Notes: generated by a model from the letters alone, not told the origin. A stretch of 64,000 bases of DNA from Terana coerulea (GCA_024811115.1 JAKOGH010000096.1:62001-126000); one strand, 5' to 3'; shown: positions 22,516 through 35,345, numbered from the stretch's first letter. A program made the numbers and translations.

Positions 22516-24149
22516 TCAGAACCGTCGGCCACCTCGCTTGAGGGGCTGCTTAGCACCCCTTGCGCTTGGAGCATGTTTCGGCTGAGCTTTGCGTCGGCTT
22601 TGACTCTCGCTGTCTTCATCGCTAGATGACGATGCCACCTTCTTGGATTTCTTAGCGGGTCGCTTCGGAGACTCTTCATCGGAGGAGTCCACGAGGGCTT
22701 TCTTCGCGGCCTTTCCACGCCGCGGAGGACTCGGCGACTGCGGACGTGAAGCAGCGGCAGAGCCAGAGCGGGAATCGGCCGTGGCGTCGGTCAACGGCGA
22801 AGGCCTCACCCCGCTGCTATCCGTCTCAGGTGCGGGGCGTGGTTCTGGATGTGCCTCCTCCTCCGCTTCGGTTTCAGAGTCGTCGTTGTCTGCGGGCGGC
22901 GAAGGACGAGCAGCTGCAGACCTCGGCGGCTCAGCTTTCACGGGCGGCTCATTATCCGATGGACTGGAAGAAGGCCGTGCGTGAGCATCACGGGATGGCC
23001 CAGCGTCATTCCACGGCCCATTAGGCAGGTTTGTGGATGGTTTCTTCGTGACGGGTAGCTTGAGTTCAGGGGTGAGAGCTTCAGTGAGGATCGCCGCTGT
23101 AACGTAGCAGTTCTGAGATTCTGACCATGATAAATGAAGGGAAGACGTACGCGCATCTGGTATAAAATTGAATGTGGCGGTCATACGACGCAAGGTGGTT
23201 GCCACTCGCGGCTTTGTCATTGCCTGCTTTACGTGGGTGTCTACGCTCCTTCGAGCCGTTCGCGCAACTTTGTCCACCGCCTATGATTGTGAGAACAATC
23301 ATAAATATCCAGGCTCGAGGGCGGAATTGTATTGGCCCAATGACGAGCTCACCTTCTCGAGATCAGCTTCTGATAGCTCACTGACAGGATCCGCCGAACT
23401 GAAGGCAAGCTGCGTAACGCTGATGAGCGGCATGATGAGATGTTGTGACAGGACATCAGCTGATAGCTACAGAAGAGCTATTGTCAAAGCATGTATGCGC
23501 GGGAATGCATTGTATATGCGTACCTTCGGTCCAAGGTGGTAGATCTCCCACCGCCACTTAAAGACGTCACTTCCTAGTTCAAACGCAAGGTCCTATGGTT
23601 TGTGAAGAATCAAAGGATGGCTCCATAAAGATAATACGTACCGCATTTTGGATTCGGTCACGTCCAAAGTGAGGTCTACTATTCCACCTAGCGTATGCGC
23701 AGTACTCAAGAGCGCCAAGGTTTGTGACCTCCAATCGTCTTCGTCTTCCTCAGACAGGGTGACTGTTGGTGTGCTCTGAGGGTTACAATCCCTCCACCTT
23801 CTAGCAACACGCTTGCTAGATAACACTAAATACTGGACTTAGAGACTAGTACTGGACAATAGCACGAGAACCGCGCACCTTCGCCCCAGACTGACTTCGT
23901 GTCCGTAACCATAATGCAGCAATACTGGTCTACGGCAGATGCATAAAATTTCTACTAAGGTTGCGCCGTAGGTAAGCAGTGCAGGTAATTTTGAAGCAAG
24001 GCACGTACTAGGAGGTAAGGAATAGACCGGACGTTGTCATTTTTCGCGAGCCATTCTGTACGCAAGAGCAACTTCAACTTGTCCTGTGCGAGAGTAAATA
24101 GCGGAATTTGAGTCGGATATTATCATCTCACTTCGTTGAGATATTCCAT
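22516..24149 (-). CDS. XLF/NHEJ1-type DNA end-joining factor
   Basis: Spliced N-terminal head: MEYLNEDKLKLLLRTEWL, then exon sequence KFYASAVDQYCCIMVTDTK leading to SVWGEVLSSKRVARRWRDCN. Further exons give LAFELGSDVFKWRWEIYHLG, LSADVLSQHLIMPLISVTQL and a helical stretch (DKVARTARRSVDTHVKQAM). The TD..SVW.E pattern followed by a helical stalk and a long disordered tail fits XLF/Nej1 proteins, which bridge DNA ends with XRCC4-Lig4 in non-homologous end joining. The tail is Ser/Pro/acidic with SDEESPKRPAKKSKK and ends KRGGRRF, a basic-aromatic terminus like the Ku-binding tail of XLF. At least seven introns. Head-to-head with the FHA/G-patch gene across 209 bp. The family call rests on motif memory and was not searched. 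Confidence 0.8.
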
Positions 24150-24358
24150 AGAACGCTCAAACGCAGCGATTTTCCACGAATGGTCTCAAGTGTGGATGTG
24201 GTTCGAATGAGGGCGGCCGCCGCGGCAAGGGCGAATTAGACGCCGATGAAAGGCGTTGTGGCGTCAAAACACGTGGTACGCTCCTGGGAGTGCAGGATTT
24301 CCCTTTTGTCAATTCTCATCTTGACGCTTAACACCCACGACATCGAGCACACCTGGTC
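24150..24358. promoter_or_regulatory. Bidirectional promoter, XLF (-) and FHA/G-patch gene (+)
   Basis: Only 209 bp separate the two start codons, so both transcripts must start here. It contains a GGCGGCCGCCGC palindromic GC block near 24212. No TATA box was found. Confidence 0.6.
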
Positions 24359-25705
24359 ATGGAGGACGGCGAGCTGCACGAAGACATCACAGGAACCGCT
24401 CACCATCCTGCACTCGAGTGGAATGGGGACTTCGAGAACGGTGCTTGGGTCCAGCCCGACCTTTTCGCCGAGGCATCGTCGGCGACTGCGTCTGCGCCTC
24501 CGCCGGTACACAGTCAGGCTCCAGTTCGTGCCCCTCGCTCGTTATATATATACTGACAACCTTACACATGTACCATCAATCGTCAGGTCAACCATCGCTG
24601 CGCCTACTACGCGTTTTACCCGAGACCCCAGCAGCGCAGCGGGAAGCAAATGTCATAATGCCCCCAGCGCAGATGCTGGCCATAATCGACGGCTATACTC
24701 AAGTTCAATTTGGACGCGACGCTGCGCCATCTGGCACGGACATCCCACGGATCCGCCTGAAGGAGATGGAGGTGTCGAAGCTTCACGCTACGATATATTG
24801 GGACGATGACAGGAAAGCATGGGCAGTTGTGGACATGGGCTCCAAACACGGGACATTTGTGCGTCCATTCCAAGCTACACATTCCAGCTCGCCAGCTGCA
24901 CTAGCTACATGCACAAGCGCGACCACGCCGAATATTCCCATGGACCCAAGAGGTCATCGACTGTCAGCTCCCCGCATGTCAAGCATGCCTCGACCACTGA
25001 AACATCTCGACGAGCTATCGCTTGGAAATACCACGTTCATCGCTCATGTTCACGAAGGCAAAATCCCGTGCGAGGTCTGCACATCCAAAGGCGGGGACGA
25101 AGTGTCGCTATTCTACGTGTCGAAAGCTCAGCGGGGGCAGGAAGTTTCGAAGAAGAGGAAGACGGACGCCATAGAGCCTCTTGCTATGCCGCTAGAAGAC
25201 CCTAGGAAGTCGTTACACATGCTCAAGCGCAGTATGCTCTCGAGGCATGGCACGCCGTTCGTGCCCAAACCCGGGCGCTCGGAGGATTCCAAGGCATATG
25301 TGGATCGCAGTGCTCGGCGAAGGGCTCTCCATCCTGATACACCTGCTACCTCCCCCGCGACGGCAAGCCTACCTTTGTCGTTTTCACACCCGATATCGCC
25401 ACCACCTGCACCAGAACCCGTGTCTACTCCACCTGCTCCCTTGTCCAGTACGAATATCGGCCACCGATTGCTGATGAAACAGGGATGGACACCTGGTACT
25501 AGCTTAGGAGCGGACACGATAGACTCTGGGAACGGCTCTACTGCGCTCATCGAGCCTATCCAGGTCAACGTGCGTACTGCTCGGTCAGGGCTCGGAGTGC
25601 CTGACAGCCCACGCGCCTGCGCTTGCACCCCATACTGGGTCGTCCTGGAAAGATGAGGGGAAACGGCGACGGTGGGAGAGTCTGCAGTCGAGGCCAACCA
25701 GCTGA
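24359..25705 (+). CDS. FHA and G-patch domain protein (apparent frameshift near the end)
   Basis: Exon 24359-24527, intron 24528-24586 (GTGCCC..GTCAG, phase 1), exon from 24587. The central FHA domain shows VQFGRD, then EVSKLHATIYWDD and DMGSKHGTFV, the usual G-R / S-x-x-H / N-or-K-G-T pattern for phosphothreonine binding. A C-terminal G-patch reads NIGHRLLMKQGWTPGTSLG and later TARSGLG. This architecture is like AGGF1-type proteins and points to RNA or spliceosome binding; the exact role is unknown. As sequenced the frame ends at 25656 in an unlikely Cys-rich tail. One extra C in the CCC run at 25608-25610 would give a basic tail containing SSWKDEGKRRRWESLQ with a stop at 25703-25705. Confidence 0.75.
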
Positions 25706-26611
25706 GCTCACTGCTGGTACTTGTCTGGTGCGTATCGCCGTCCTTGCCATGACGCTTCCGCCTGAGCCACATATATGCGATGTCGTAGGCTTCATTTCAG
25801 CGACCCTGCATGTCTGCATTGCTATCACCATCACGATGTCGTCATCGTTCTATCTGCCAACTATCTGTGCTCTGTGTCCCTGGCTGGATTACTTTACGGG
25901 CACAGCAGGTTTTCAAGCGTTCACGTACAAGCATAATATAGTCATTTGCTGCGACAGAATCTGATGTCCATTGGAAGAGAACATGAACATATCGCCTCGG
26001 ACGGAGTGCGGAGGCATCAAGTTCGATGTTGTGACCTATCTGACAAGTACGGCAGCGTCAATCTTGTGCCAATACTGCGCTTTACACATTCCGGCCCGCT
26101 CAGATGGTTTGATGTGTCTTAAGCGAGGGAGTTGACGGTGCTGAAAGAAAGAGGGAACGTAAATTATATGTCAAAATCTTTGAGTGAAAGAATCACGGTA
26201 GCCTTGTTCGATATTCCCTTTGTATTTCTTGGTGATTTCTGCGTCATCTTTGCGAAAGCTAGAACAAGGCACGGAAGCAAAGTGATGGCCGGTTCGGGCG
26301 CTTGAAGCTGACGCGGTTCGCTACGCGACGCGCGCGTAGTTTGTGCGTATTTGCTTTTTCACGTGGCGGCTGGAAACGAACCGCGGCCTGGAACTCAAGT
26401 TCAAGTTCAACCAGCCTCTGGTCTCTTGCGGCTGTCGTCGACGTCGTTGTCAGCCCTTTCCCTGTAAAACACTTCATTTCTGTGTGGGCCACCTCTTCAT
26501 CTCCCCCGACGACGTCCAAGCGCACCTGCGGTATTTCTACCCTTCGCCACCGTTCAACGTCCATCTCGACACACCGACACACTGTCCAAACACTCGCAGT
26601 CCTTATTCACA
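25706..26611. other. Intergenic region upstream of the cyclin gene
   Basis: About 0.9 kb with no supported gene. It holds the FHA gene's 3' flank and the promoter/5' UTR of the cyclin. The last 250 bp are CT-rich in a way typical of basidiomycete promoters. Confidence 0.5.
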
Positions 26612-28551
26612 ATGAACTTCACAGCGAACACCAACCGAGTACGTAGAATATCTTCCTGCTCGTTCTCTTTTTCGCCACATTCGTGCTCATCGTGGCGCAC
26701 GACATGCAGCTCTCCTTGCGAAACCGAACCGGCCCCGTACGCCCGAAAGCCAACGGCGACGAGAACGCTACTGGTAGGCACATGCGCCAGTCCAGCATCG
26801 CGACCAATGCGGCTCGCATATCGCACTCATCGTCCACCGTCGCCGCCATCAAGAACGGCGTGCAGCGCGCAGCGCTGGGCGAGGTCACCACCACCGCTGT
26901 TAACCGCAAGGTAAGCTTCCCCTTTCACATATATATTGTACAACATAGTAGCACACTACGAATATAAGGGGATAAGAATGTTTTGCTAACATGTTTGCAT
27001 GTACAGGAGAATGGCAGCAAGCTCACTGGCAAAGACAAGGAGACAACTATCGAGGGCAGCCTCAAGCGCAGCCGGTCATCATCTCTTGCAGCTGCGACAG
27101 GGCCCCAACGCATTCCGCTGGGGCCCAACAAGGCGGTAGCTGCTCCAACGAGAGCGACCGCTGTCGCCCCGACCCGCGCCACCACTCGCACACAACGCCC
27201 ACCACTGGCGAGCCGACCAAACTCGCAGCGCATATCCATCCACCAGGACCCTGTCGTCGTCGTGCCCGCTGACGATGAGATGGAGGTCGAGGAGCCCAAG
27301 GCCCCGATAGCCGTGGTCGAGCCCGAGACCAGTCAACTCGAGGTCGAGGAGATGATCGACATCGTCGCGCACGAGCTTGACCTCGAGGACGAGATGGAAG
27401 CCATCCAGGAGCTTGAGGATGCCGCTGTCCGGCCCGTGCGTATATGGCCCGAGCTGGGCACCGCGCGCGCACAGCGATTCCGCACCGAGGTCGAGCGCGT
27501 ACGCGCACGCTTCCAGGACGAGGTGGACCCCGAGGATACTACCATGGTGTCCGAGTACGCGGAAGAGATCTTCGGGTATATGGAAGAGCTTGAGGTGAGC
27601 CTTCTGATTTTGTTCTATATACTGCAATGCTGATGCCTTGTGTAGGAGGATTGCATGCCCTCACCGACATACATCGAGCACCAGGATTCCTTCACTTGGG
27701 AAATGCGCCAAATACTTGTCGACTGGTTGCTCCAGGTCCATCTGCGTTACCACATGCTGCCCGAGACACTTTGGATAGCCATCAACATCGTCGACCGCTT
27801 CTTGACGAAGCGCAAGGTGAACCAGAACAAGCTGCAGCTTGTCGGCGTCACCGCGATGTTCATTGCGGCCAAGTACGAGGAGATCCTTGCGCCCTCCGTG
27901 GACGAGTTCGTCTTCATGACCGACAACGGGTACACCCGCGACGAGATCCTGAAGGGGGAACGGATCGTACTGCAAGCCTTGGACTTCAAGATCAGTCACT
28001 ACTGCTCACCATACAGCTGGATGCGGAAGATTAGCAAGGCCGACGACTATGACCTCCAAACGAGAACGCTGAGCAAGTTCTTGACCGAGGTGACGCTCTT
28101 GGACTACCGGTTCTTGCGGGTGAAGCCGAGCATGGTCGCAGCGATTGGGATGTACACGGCAAGGAGGATGCTTGGGGGCGACTGGGTGAGTTGAGAAGTC
28201 CTTTATGAACCTCCTCCAGTAGCGCGCTCTGCTCTATGGCGACGGCTGCGTGAGAACTCTCACGCCTCCAACCCCTTTGTCTCCTTATCCTCGAGTGCTC
28301 ACGTGACTGATCTGGCGTTTGTCTCGTAGGACCAGAACTTCGTGTTCCACTCCGGGTTCATCGAGGAGCACTTGATGCCAGGACACGCACTGCTCGTGCA
28401 GAAGCTCGTCGAGCTGGACTTCCACAAGCAGTACGTCTGCAAAAAGTACGCGAACAAGAAGTTCCTCAAGGCGTCGATCTACGCCATCAACTGGGCGCGC
28501 ATGAACTTCGAGGTCGAGGCCGACATGGAAGGCATGGTTCTCCAGGAGTAG
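26612..28551 (+). CDS. B-type (G2/mitotic) cyclin
   Basis: About 530 aa in five exons; the first is short (MNFTANTNR), and the last three are 27008-27594, 27646-28185 and 28330-28551. The cyclin-N domain includes YIEHQDSFTWEMRQILVDWL and LPETLWIAINIVDRFL, with the Cdk-binding helix AAKYEEILAPSVDEFVFM. The cyclin-C domain starts around LLDYRFLRVKPS. The partner would be Cdk1, driving entry into mitosis. The N-terminus carries RAALGEVTTTA, the mitotic-cyclin destruction-box position, and is rich in basic residues and Ser (KRSRSSSL). Acidic residues precede the cyclin box (EEMIDIVAHELDLEDEMEAI). Closest to yeast Clb and fission-yeast Cdc13 rather than G1 cyclins. Confidence 0.93.
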
Positions 28552-30154
28552 AGGAGCTTGTCCGTTCGTCAAGCTGTCCTCCTGTATTCCCTTGTCCTCG
28601 TCCGAAGCATCTCACCCTCCTGTCTGTCGCTCACCTATGTTGTCTCCTGCATCCCAATCCTTATTCGTCCCACTCGTCTTTGGCAATCTCATCCACGCAA
28701 TTGTTTGACTATCCATCATCGCTTCACTATTTCGCTTTTCCTCGCCTCCTTGTCCCGTTTCCTCTCTATGGCTCTCACATCTCTCTCGCGCCTCGCTCTC
28801 CTCCATGTTATCTCCCGCCGGTTCCGACCCATGCCTTCGCAAGCTGCCAAATGCATATCCCCGCAAGTATATCGTCTACGCTGCCCACGAACCATCTCGG
28901 ACCCATGCCCCTCATGCTTGTTTTGTATGCCCGTCCTCGTTCCCGTCGTCGAGCCTCTGCCTTGAATTCCTGCCCTTGTTTCCCCTCGCGCTTTCCGCAT
29001 TTATCTATCTCTTGCATTTCACCCGTCGCGCCTCCCCGTTTTCGCCGCCGCAATCTTTCATCGTAGTCGCTGCTTGCATTGTCGCTTCCCCAGCACCCCG
29101 CTCGCTCGCCACCCTTGCTTTGTCCGCCCTTCCTTTGGTTCTTCCGCTCTTTTTGTTTTTCCAGTCTTGTACATTTTATACTTCACCTTCTATCCGGTTC
29201 TCCCTTCCACCTATACATCCATTGGCAGCTGGTCGTATCTATGGTACTCAAGGCTTTCCTGTCGCTCTTCGCTGGTCCTTGGACGGGCCCACACGCAAGC
29301 CGCCGCCCATCACCGCTACCTACCAAAGTTACTTTTACTACTTGATTCTTAGTTGTCTCGGGCGACCCTTCTCGGCATTGGTATACGTCTGTAGTATATC
29401 GCGCTGGGCGCTACATCACTATTTATTCACAATATTTGTTGCATGCGTGTGATGGAAGCAAGTGAGAAGCTGCAAAGTAGTTTCTCGGTCTTGGAGGAGT
29501 GGTTGAGATCTGTCGCGAGCTGCGACGCCACGAAGGGCATCGTTATCGTGGAGCGCTGGCGGCTTGTCGGCAGCCGGGAAGCCGTGTGCTTACCGCTGCG
29601 GGCCGCTACCTACAACGTGGGAGAGATAAGATATTGCCGAGAGTCGCATTTGCCGTGTATATTCGCCTACTTACCCTTTGTTGCCAGCGATGCTTACGAC
29701 GGGACAGTGTATTTCTTCTACGCAGCAAGCGAAGCTGTTGGTAAGTACTTCTGAAGCTTTGCTGCAGCTTGGTCAGCGAATCGGATCGGGGACTGCAGTA
29801 CGTGAAACGCTAACGGAGCAACAGTGACTCGGAGCTGCCAGTGCAAAATGCCTGTTTTGTTATATTTCTCACATGCTATAAAAAACAAGCTTGAATCAGG
29901 AGGGACGATCGAGCTGCTCAATGATGTAAATAAAGACTACACGATTTTGATGTCAACACAAAGGTCAACAGAAAGAGGGCGGCGATGTCCAGAGCAACTA
30001 TGGACATGCACACCTTCCTTTCTGGGACCTCGAGAGCGGCTTTGATCGCAGCGGCATCCGGAGCCGCGCGTGCCTGCGCGAGCTGCGTGGCTGAGTAATC
30101 ACTTCGCTGCATATGGGCTTCCGGCGCGGGGCGTCATCCGCGACTGTCATCCCA
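28552..30154. other. Pyrimidine-rich region between cyclin and ABC transporter genes
   Basis: 1.6 kb without a supported gene. From 28560 to about 29330 the plus strand is strongly C/T-rich with many TCTC and CCTT runs, and open frames there are low-complexity artefacts. From 29443 to 29754 there is an ordinary open frame (about 100 codons) with no domain and no strong context. Part is probably the cyclin's long 3' UTR. Confidence 0.5.
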
Positions 30155-30162
30155 TATATAAA
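30155..30162 (+). promoter_or_regulatory. TATA box of the ABC transporter gene
   Basis: TATATAAA about 90 bp upstream of the ATG at 30246, a normal distance for this group of fungi. Confidence 0.6.
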
Positions 30163-30245
30163 GGAAATGGCCCAATTACGTCTCCACGCCGTCCACGACC
30201 TCCCAATATTCGACCGCTGTGCGCCCGCCGTTCGCAGCAACCGCC

Positions 30246-33200
30246 ATGGGCAAGGAAGAGCGCGAGTACGACGTCGAGGCCGGCGAGAAGCCCGTGCAGA
30301 AAGTCAAGACCGAGGGCTCTATGGTCAGCAATGATAGCACAGTGAAACCAGAGGGAAAGCGCCACAAGTACGTGTTCACGCAATATCGCTACGGGATGTA
30401 CAGGAGAGCACGCAAGCTGGGCGACTCACACGCAGTGTTAAGCCAACTGCCAAGTGCCTGGTTTCCGGAGACATCTGTGAATCCGAATCTACCCCTAGAT
30501 CTTGCACTGCCATGACTCACTACGCCTTACGATGCTCCCATTTCACCTCAGCTTGCTCTCTTACATCCTGCGTTTACTAGGGCTCTGTGAAATGAACGGA
30601 AGAATTAACGAATCTTATTCTGCAGATGGCTGCACATGCCCTTTGTGCCCATAAACCCTCCACCTCCCAAGACGTCTATAGACGATTCCGCAATGCTACC
30701 CGAAATGACTGCGGGATGGTTCAGCATCATCACCTTTGGCTGGATTACGTCCCTCTTGGCTCTGGGCTATGCGAGACCACTGGAAGCGTCCGATTTATAC
30801 AAGCTCCAAGATAATCGTTCCGCCTCGCTCATCGCCGACAAGATCAACAAGTCTTTCGATGCCCGACAGAAGGAGGCAGCCGACTACAACGCCCGCCTTG
30901 CTAACGGCGAAATATCGCCTGGGTGGCGGAAGTTCTGGTGGACTCTCCGGCGCAACAGAGCAGAACGTGAGAAGCAGTGGCGTGAAAAGGATGGTCGCCG
31001 CAGGGCGAGCCTCGCGCTGGCCATCAACGACAGTGTCAAATACTGGTTTTGGTCAGGAGGAATCCTAAAAGTGTCTGGTGATATTGCCACTATCTTGACC
31101 CCCCTCGTAGTGAAGGTAAGATGTCCGTCTAAAATACTGCACATATCCGATCCTAAATGCGTGCTACCAGGCTCTTATCAACTTTGCGACGCAATCTTAT
31201 AAGTGCGGCCGGTTTCCCTTACAATGGTTGCAGCATTCTGACATACTCTGAACAGCGCCCAAGGCGGAACAGCTCCCTCCAGTCGGCCGTGGTGTCGGCC
31301 TGGCAGTCGGCCTCTTCGCAATGCAAATATTCTCTTCCCTCTGTCAGCACCACTTCTTCTACCGCAGCACCTCGACTGGTGTCCTTGTCCGCGGCGGCCT
31401 CATCACCGCCATCTACGATCGTTCGCTCCGTCTCACGTCCCGTGCACGCACGACACTGACGAACGGCAAGCTCGTAAACCACATCTCCACGGACGTCTCG
31501 CGCATCGACTTCTGCTGTGGGTTCTTCCACCTCGCGTGGATTGCGCCGATCCAGATGGCGATCTGTTTGGTGCTGCTGATTATCAACTTGGGCCCCTCCG
31601 CGCTCGCAGGCTACGCGTTCTTCGTGTTGGCGACGCCAATACAGACGCGTGTCATGCGGAGGCTTATGGGTCTCCGGCAGAAGTCGATGGCGTGGACTGA
31701 CAAGCGTTCCAAATTGTTGCAAGAATTGCTTGGAGGCATGAAGATCATCAAGTACTTTGCCTGGGAAATTCCGTACCTGAAGCGTATCGCCGAGTTCCGT
31801 GACAAGGAGCTCAAGTACGTCCTAGTTATATCCTCCAAACGAGCTGTATGTGCTAACATTCTGCAGGTATATCCGGGACCTCTTGATGATCCGCTCAGCA
31901 AACAACGCCGTCGCGATCTCCCTGCCCGTGCTCGCATCCGTTATTTCCTTCGTCGTCTACTCCTTGACAGGCCACAGCCTCGATGCCGCCAACATCTTTG
32001 CGTCGCTGACGCTCTTCCAGCTCCTGCGGATGCCGCTCATGTTCTTGCCCTTGTCCTTCAGCTCCATTGCCGACGCCCAGAACGCCATCGAGCGTCTCTA
32101 CGCCGTCTTCGAAGCCGAGACGCTTGATGACACGAAAGTGCAGGATGCGGCCTTGGGCGACGTTGCTGTTAAGGTCGAGCATGGCGATTTCACGTGGGAC
32201 TCCCCGCCTCCCGAGAAGTTGAGCAAGAAGCAGGCCAAGAAGCTTGATAAGAGTGAAATAGCACAGGCTGCTGCCGATGCCGACGCCAAAGCCGATAAGA
32301 TCTTCTCGTTGAAAGATGTCAACATGGAGATCCCGAAGGGCCAGTTGACTGCCATCGTCGGTACGTGCTATATATTGATTGCTACGTTACTCTTTGCTGA
32401 TTAACTGCACTCTAGGCCCTGTCGGCACTGGCAAGTCATCTCTGCTTGAGGCCCTTATCGGTGAGATGCGCAGGACGAATGGTGCGGTCAGCTTCAACGG
32501 CACTGTCGCATACTGCCCACAAAGCGCATGGATTCAGAACGCCACGATTCGCGACAACATCACCTTCGGACGACCGTTCGACGAGGTCCGGTATTGGAAG
32601 GCCGTGCGCGACGCGTGTCTCGAGACAGACATCGACATGATGCCGCACGGCGACCTGACCGAGGTCGGCGAGCGCGGCATCTCGCTCTCGGGCGGGCAGA
32701 AGCAGCGCATCAACATCTGCCGCGCGATCTACGTCGACGCGGACATCCAGATCTTCGACGACCCGCTGAGCGCGCTCGACGCGCACGTCGGCAAGGCCGT
32801 GTTCAACAACGTGTTCCTCAACGCGATCGCGGGCAAGACGCGCATCCTCGTCACGCACGCACTGCACTTCCTCCCGCAGGTCGACTACGTGTACACCGTC
32901 GTCGAGGGCCGCATTGCGGAGCGCGGCACGTACGCTGAGCTGCTCAATAAGAATGATGGCGCGTTCTCGCGGTTTGTGAAGGAGTTTGGCGCTAAGGAGG
33001 AGAAGGAAGAGGAAGAGGAGGAGGCGTTAGAAGTGGCGGGGGAAGGAGACGATACGAAGAAGGATGTGGTCAAGAAGAAGGCTGCCGGCGGCGCGACGAT
33101 CATGCAGGCGGAGGAGAGAAACACGGGCGCCGTCAGCAGATCCGTGTACAAGGAGTACCTGAAAGCTGGAAAGGGTGGCGTCTTAATACCCCTGCTGATC

Positions 33201-35345
33201 CTATCCTTGACGTTCCTTCAAGGCGCACAAGTCATGTCGTCTTACTGGTACGTCTGTTGCATTAAACTTTAGTACGCATATACTGAAGATTATCTCGTAT
33301 CTGCAGGCTGGTATACTGGCAAGAACAGTATGTATCCAACTATTTGGCATGGATATTTGGGGCTAACCACTATTCGTAGTAAATGGCCTCTTCCTTCGGG
33401 TTTCTACATGGGCGTATATGCTGGCCTCGGTGTCTTGCAGGCTCTCGGATTCTTTCTCATGGGCTTGATGTTCTCCTTCCTGACCTACTATGCGTCAAGG
33501 GAGTTGCATAGGGCGTCGATCCAACGTGTCATGCATGCGCCCATGTCGTTCTTCGAAACCACGGTGAGTCTACTTTGGCCTCCAGCGCCCATTTGAAGCC
33601 GGTTCTAATCTTTCATTGCAGCCGCTTGGTCGCATCATGAATCGTTTCGCGAAAGATATCGACACGATCGACAACATGCTCGGCGACGCACTGCGGATGT
33701 TCTTCTCAACGTTGTCCAACATAATCGGCGCTATCATCCTCATCGCGATCGTCCTGCCTTGGTTCTTGATTGCGGTATTCAGCATTCTTGCCTTGTATTT
33801 CTGGGCTGCGATGTTCTACCGTGCCAGCGCGAGAGAGCTCAAACGTCTTGGTGCGCCTCTTCTGTCTGAACTCACCTGCATCCCTTTTGCTGACCTTAGT
33901 CTTTCCAGATGCCATCCTCCGGTCGTCATTGTACAGCCACTTCTCGGAGTCGCTCTCCGGATTGGCCACTATTCGCGCATACGGCGAGCAAGAGCGCTTC
34001 AAGAAGGACAATCAGGACCGCGTGAACATTGAGAACAGGGCGTACTGGCTCACTGTCACCAACCAGCGCTGGCTTGGAATTCGTCTGGACTTCCTGGGCA
34101 TCCTGCTGACGTTCGTCGTCGCTATCCTCACCGTCGGTACACGTTTCAGCATCTCGCCTTCTCAGACCGGTGTCACGCTCTCGTACATCATCAGCGTGCA
34201 GCAAGCGTTCGGGTGGATGGTCCGTCAGAGTGCGGAGGTGGAGAACGATATGAACAGCGTTGAGCGAATTGTATGTGACTCGTCTTCATACACTATCCGT
34301 CACGCGGCTGATGGTTTGCTTTAGATCCACTACGCGAAGGAGCTCGAGCAAGAACCGCCGCACGAGTTGCCCGACAAGAAGCCGCCGGCGCCGTGGCCGT
34401 CCAAGGGTGAAGTTGAGATGAAGAGCGTTGTCTTGAAGTACCGGCCGGAACTCCCGGAGGTGCTACGCGGCATGACAATGTCTGTTCGTCCTGGAGAGAA
34501 GATCGGCATTGTTGGAAGGACCGGCGCCGGCAAGAGCTCTATCATGACGGCGCTATATCGCTTGGTCGAGCTGACCTCCGGCTCCATCCTTATCGACGGC
34601 GTGGACATTTCGACAGTTGGACTGACCGATCTTCGTCGTGGACTGGCCATCATTCCTCAGGATCCCGTAAGTCTTCGTTTACAACGTCTATCTCATGTTA
34701 CTTGTGCTTATGTGTTTCTTCTATAGCTGCTTTTCTCCGGAACACTGCGAAGCAACCTTGATCCCTTCGGCCAACATGACGACGCGCGGTTATGGGACGC
34801 GTTGAAGCGATCCTACCTGGTCGATGACAGGCGGATGCCATCCATTGATGGGGTAGACGACGATGCGACATTGGCCGGTGCCCGGACTCCTACCAGTCGG
34901 TTCACTCTGGACAGCCCGATCGAGGACGAAGGCGGTAATTTATCCGTCGGCCAGCGCTCGCTCGTCAGCTTGGCCCGTGCACTGGTGCTCAACTCAAGAA
35001 TTTTGATTCTCGACGAGGCGACGGCGTCCGTCGACTACGAAACCGACAAGAAGATCCAGGACACAATCGCGACCGAGTTCAGAGACCGCACCATTCTCTG
35101 CATAGCTCGTGAGTACTACTTATTTGTTTCGTTGAGTTGGGACTAATGGCTCGTCTGCAGACCGACTCCGAACCATCATCGGCTACGACCGGATATGCGT
35201 CATGGACGCAGGAAACATCGCCGAGTTTGATACGCCCGAAAACCTCTTCTCCGCCTCGAACGGCATCTTCCGCACCATGTGCGACCGCTCGAACATCACG
35301 CGCGACGACATCATATGGGCCGCCAAGGCCAATCGCGCGTCATAA
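30246..35345 (+). CDS. ABCC (MRP/YOR1-like) multidrug transporter
   Basis: A full-length ABC exporter with two membrane domains and two nucleotide-binding domains, about 1,400 aa. No extra N-terminal TMD0 is present, as in Yor1 and short MRPs. NBD1: Walker [11 protein letters not shown]-loop [15 protein letters not shown], signature LSGGQKQRI, Walker [12 protein letters not shown]. The Asp after the Walker B aspartate is the usual ABCC degeneration. NBD2: [36 protein letters not shown] and AHRL (the His codon is split by an intron near 35108). A charged linker ([14 protein letters not shown]) joins the halves. The first exon (30246 to about 30367) ends in HK and splices to [15 protein letters not shown]. 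Family members export drugs, glutathione conjugates and organic anions from the plasma membrane; the substrate here is unknown. Confidence 0.94.

Noticed and set aside
28560..29330. Many open frames on both strands
   Set aside because: They follow from low-complexity C/T-rich sequence; no domains, starts or splice sets.
35080..35170. Loss of the H-loop in NBD2 of the ABC transporter (CIAREYYL)
   Set aside because: An intron splits the His codon; splicing restores CIAHRLRT.
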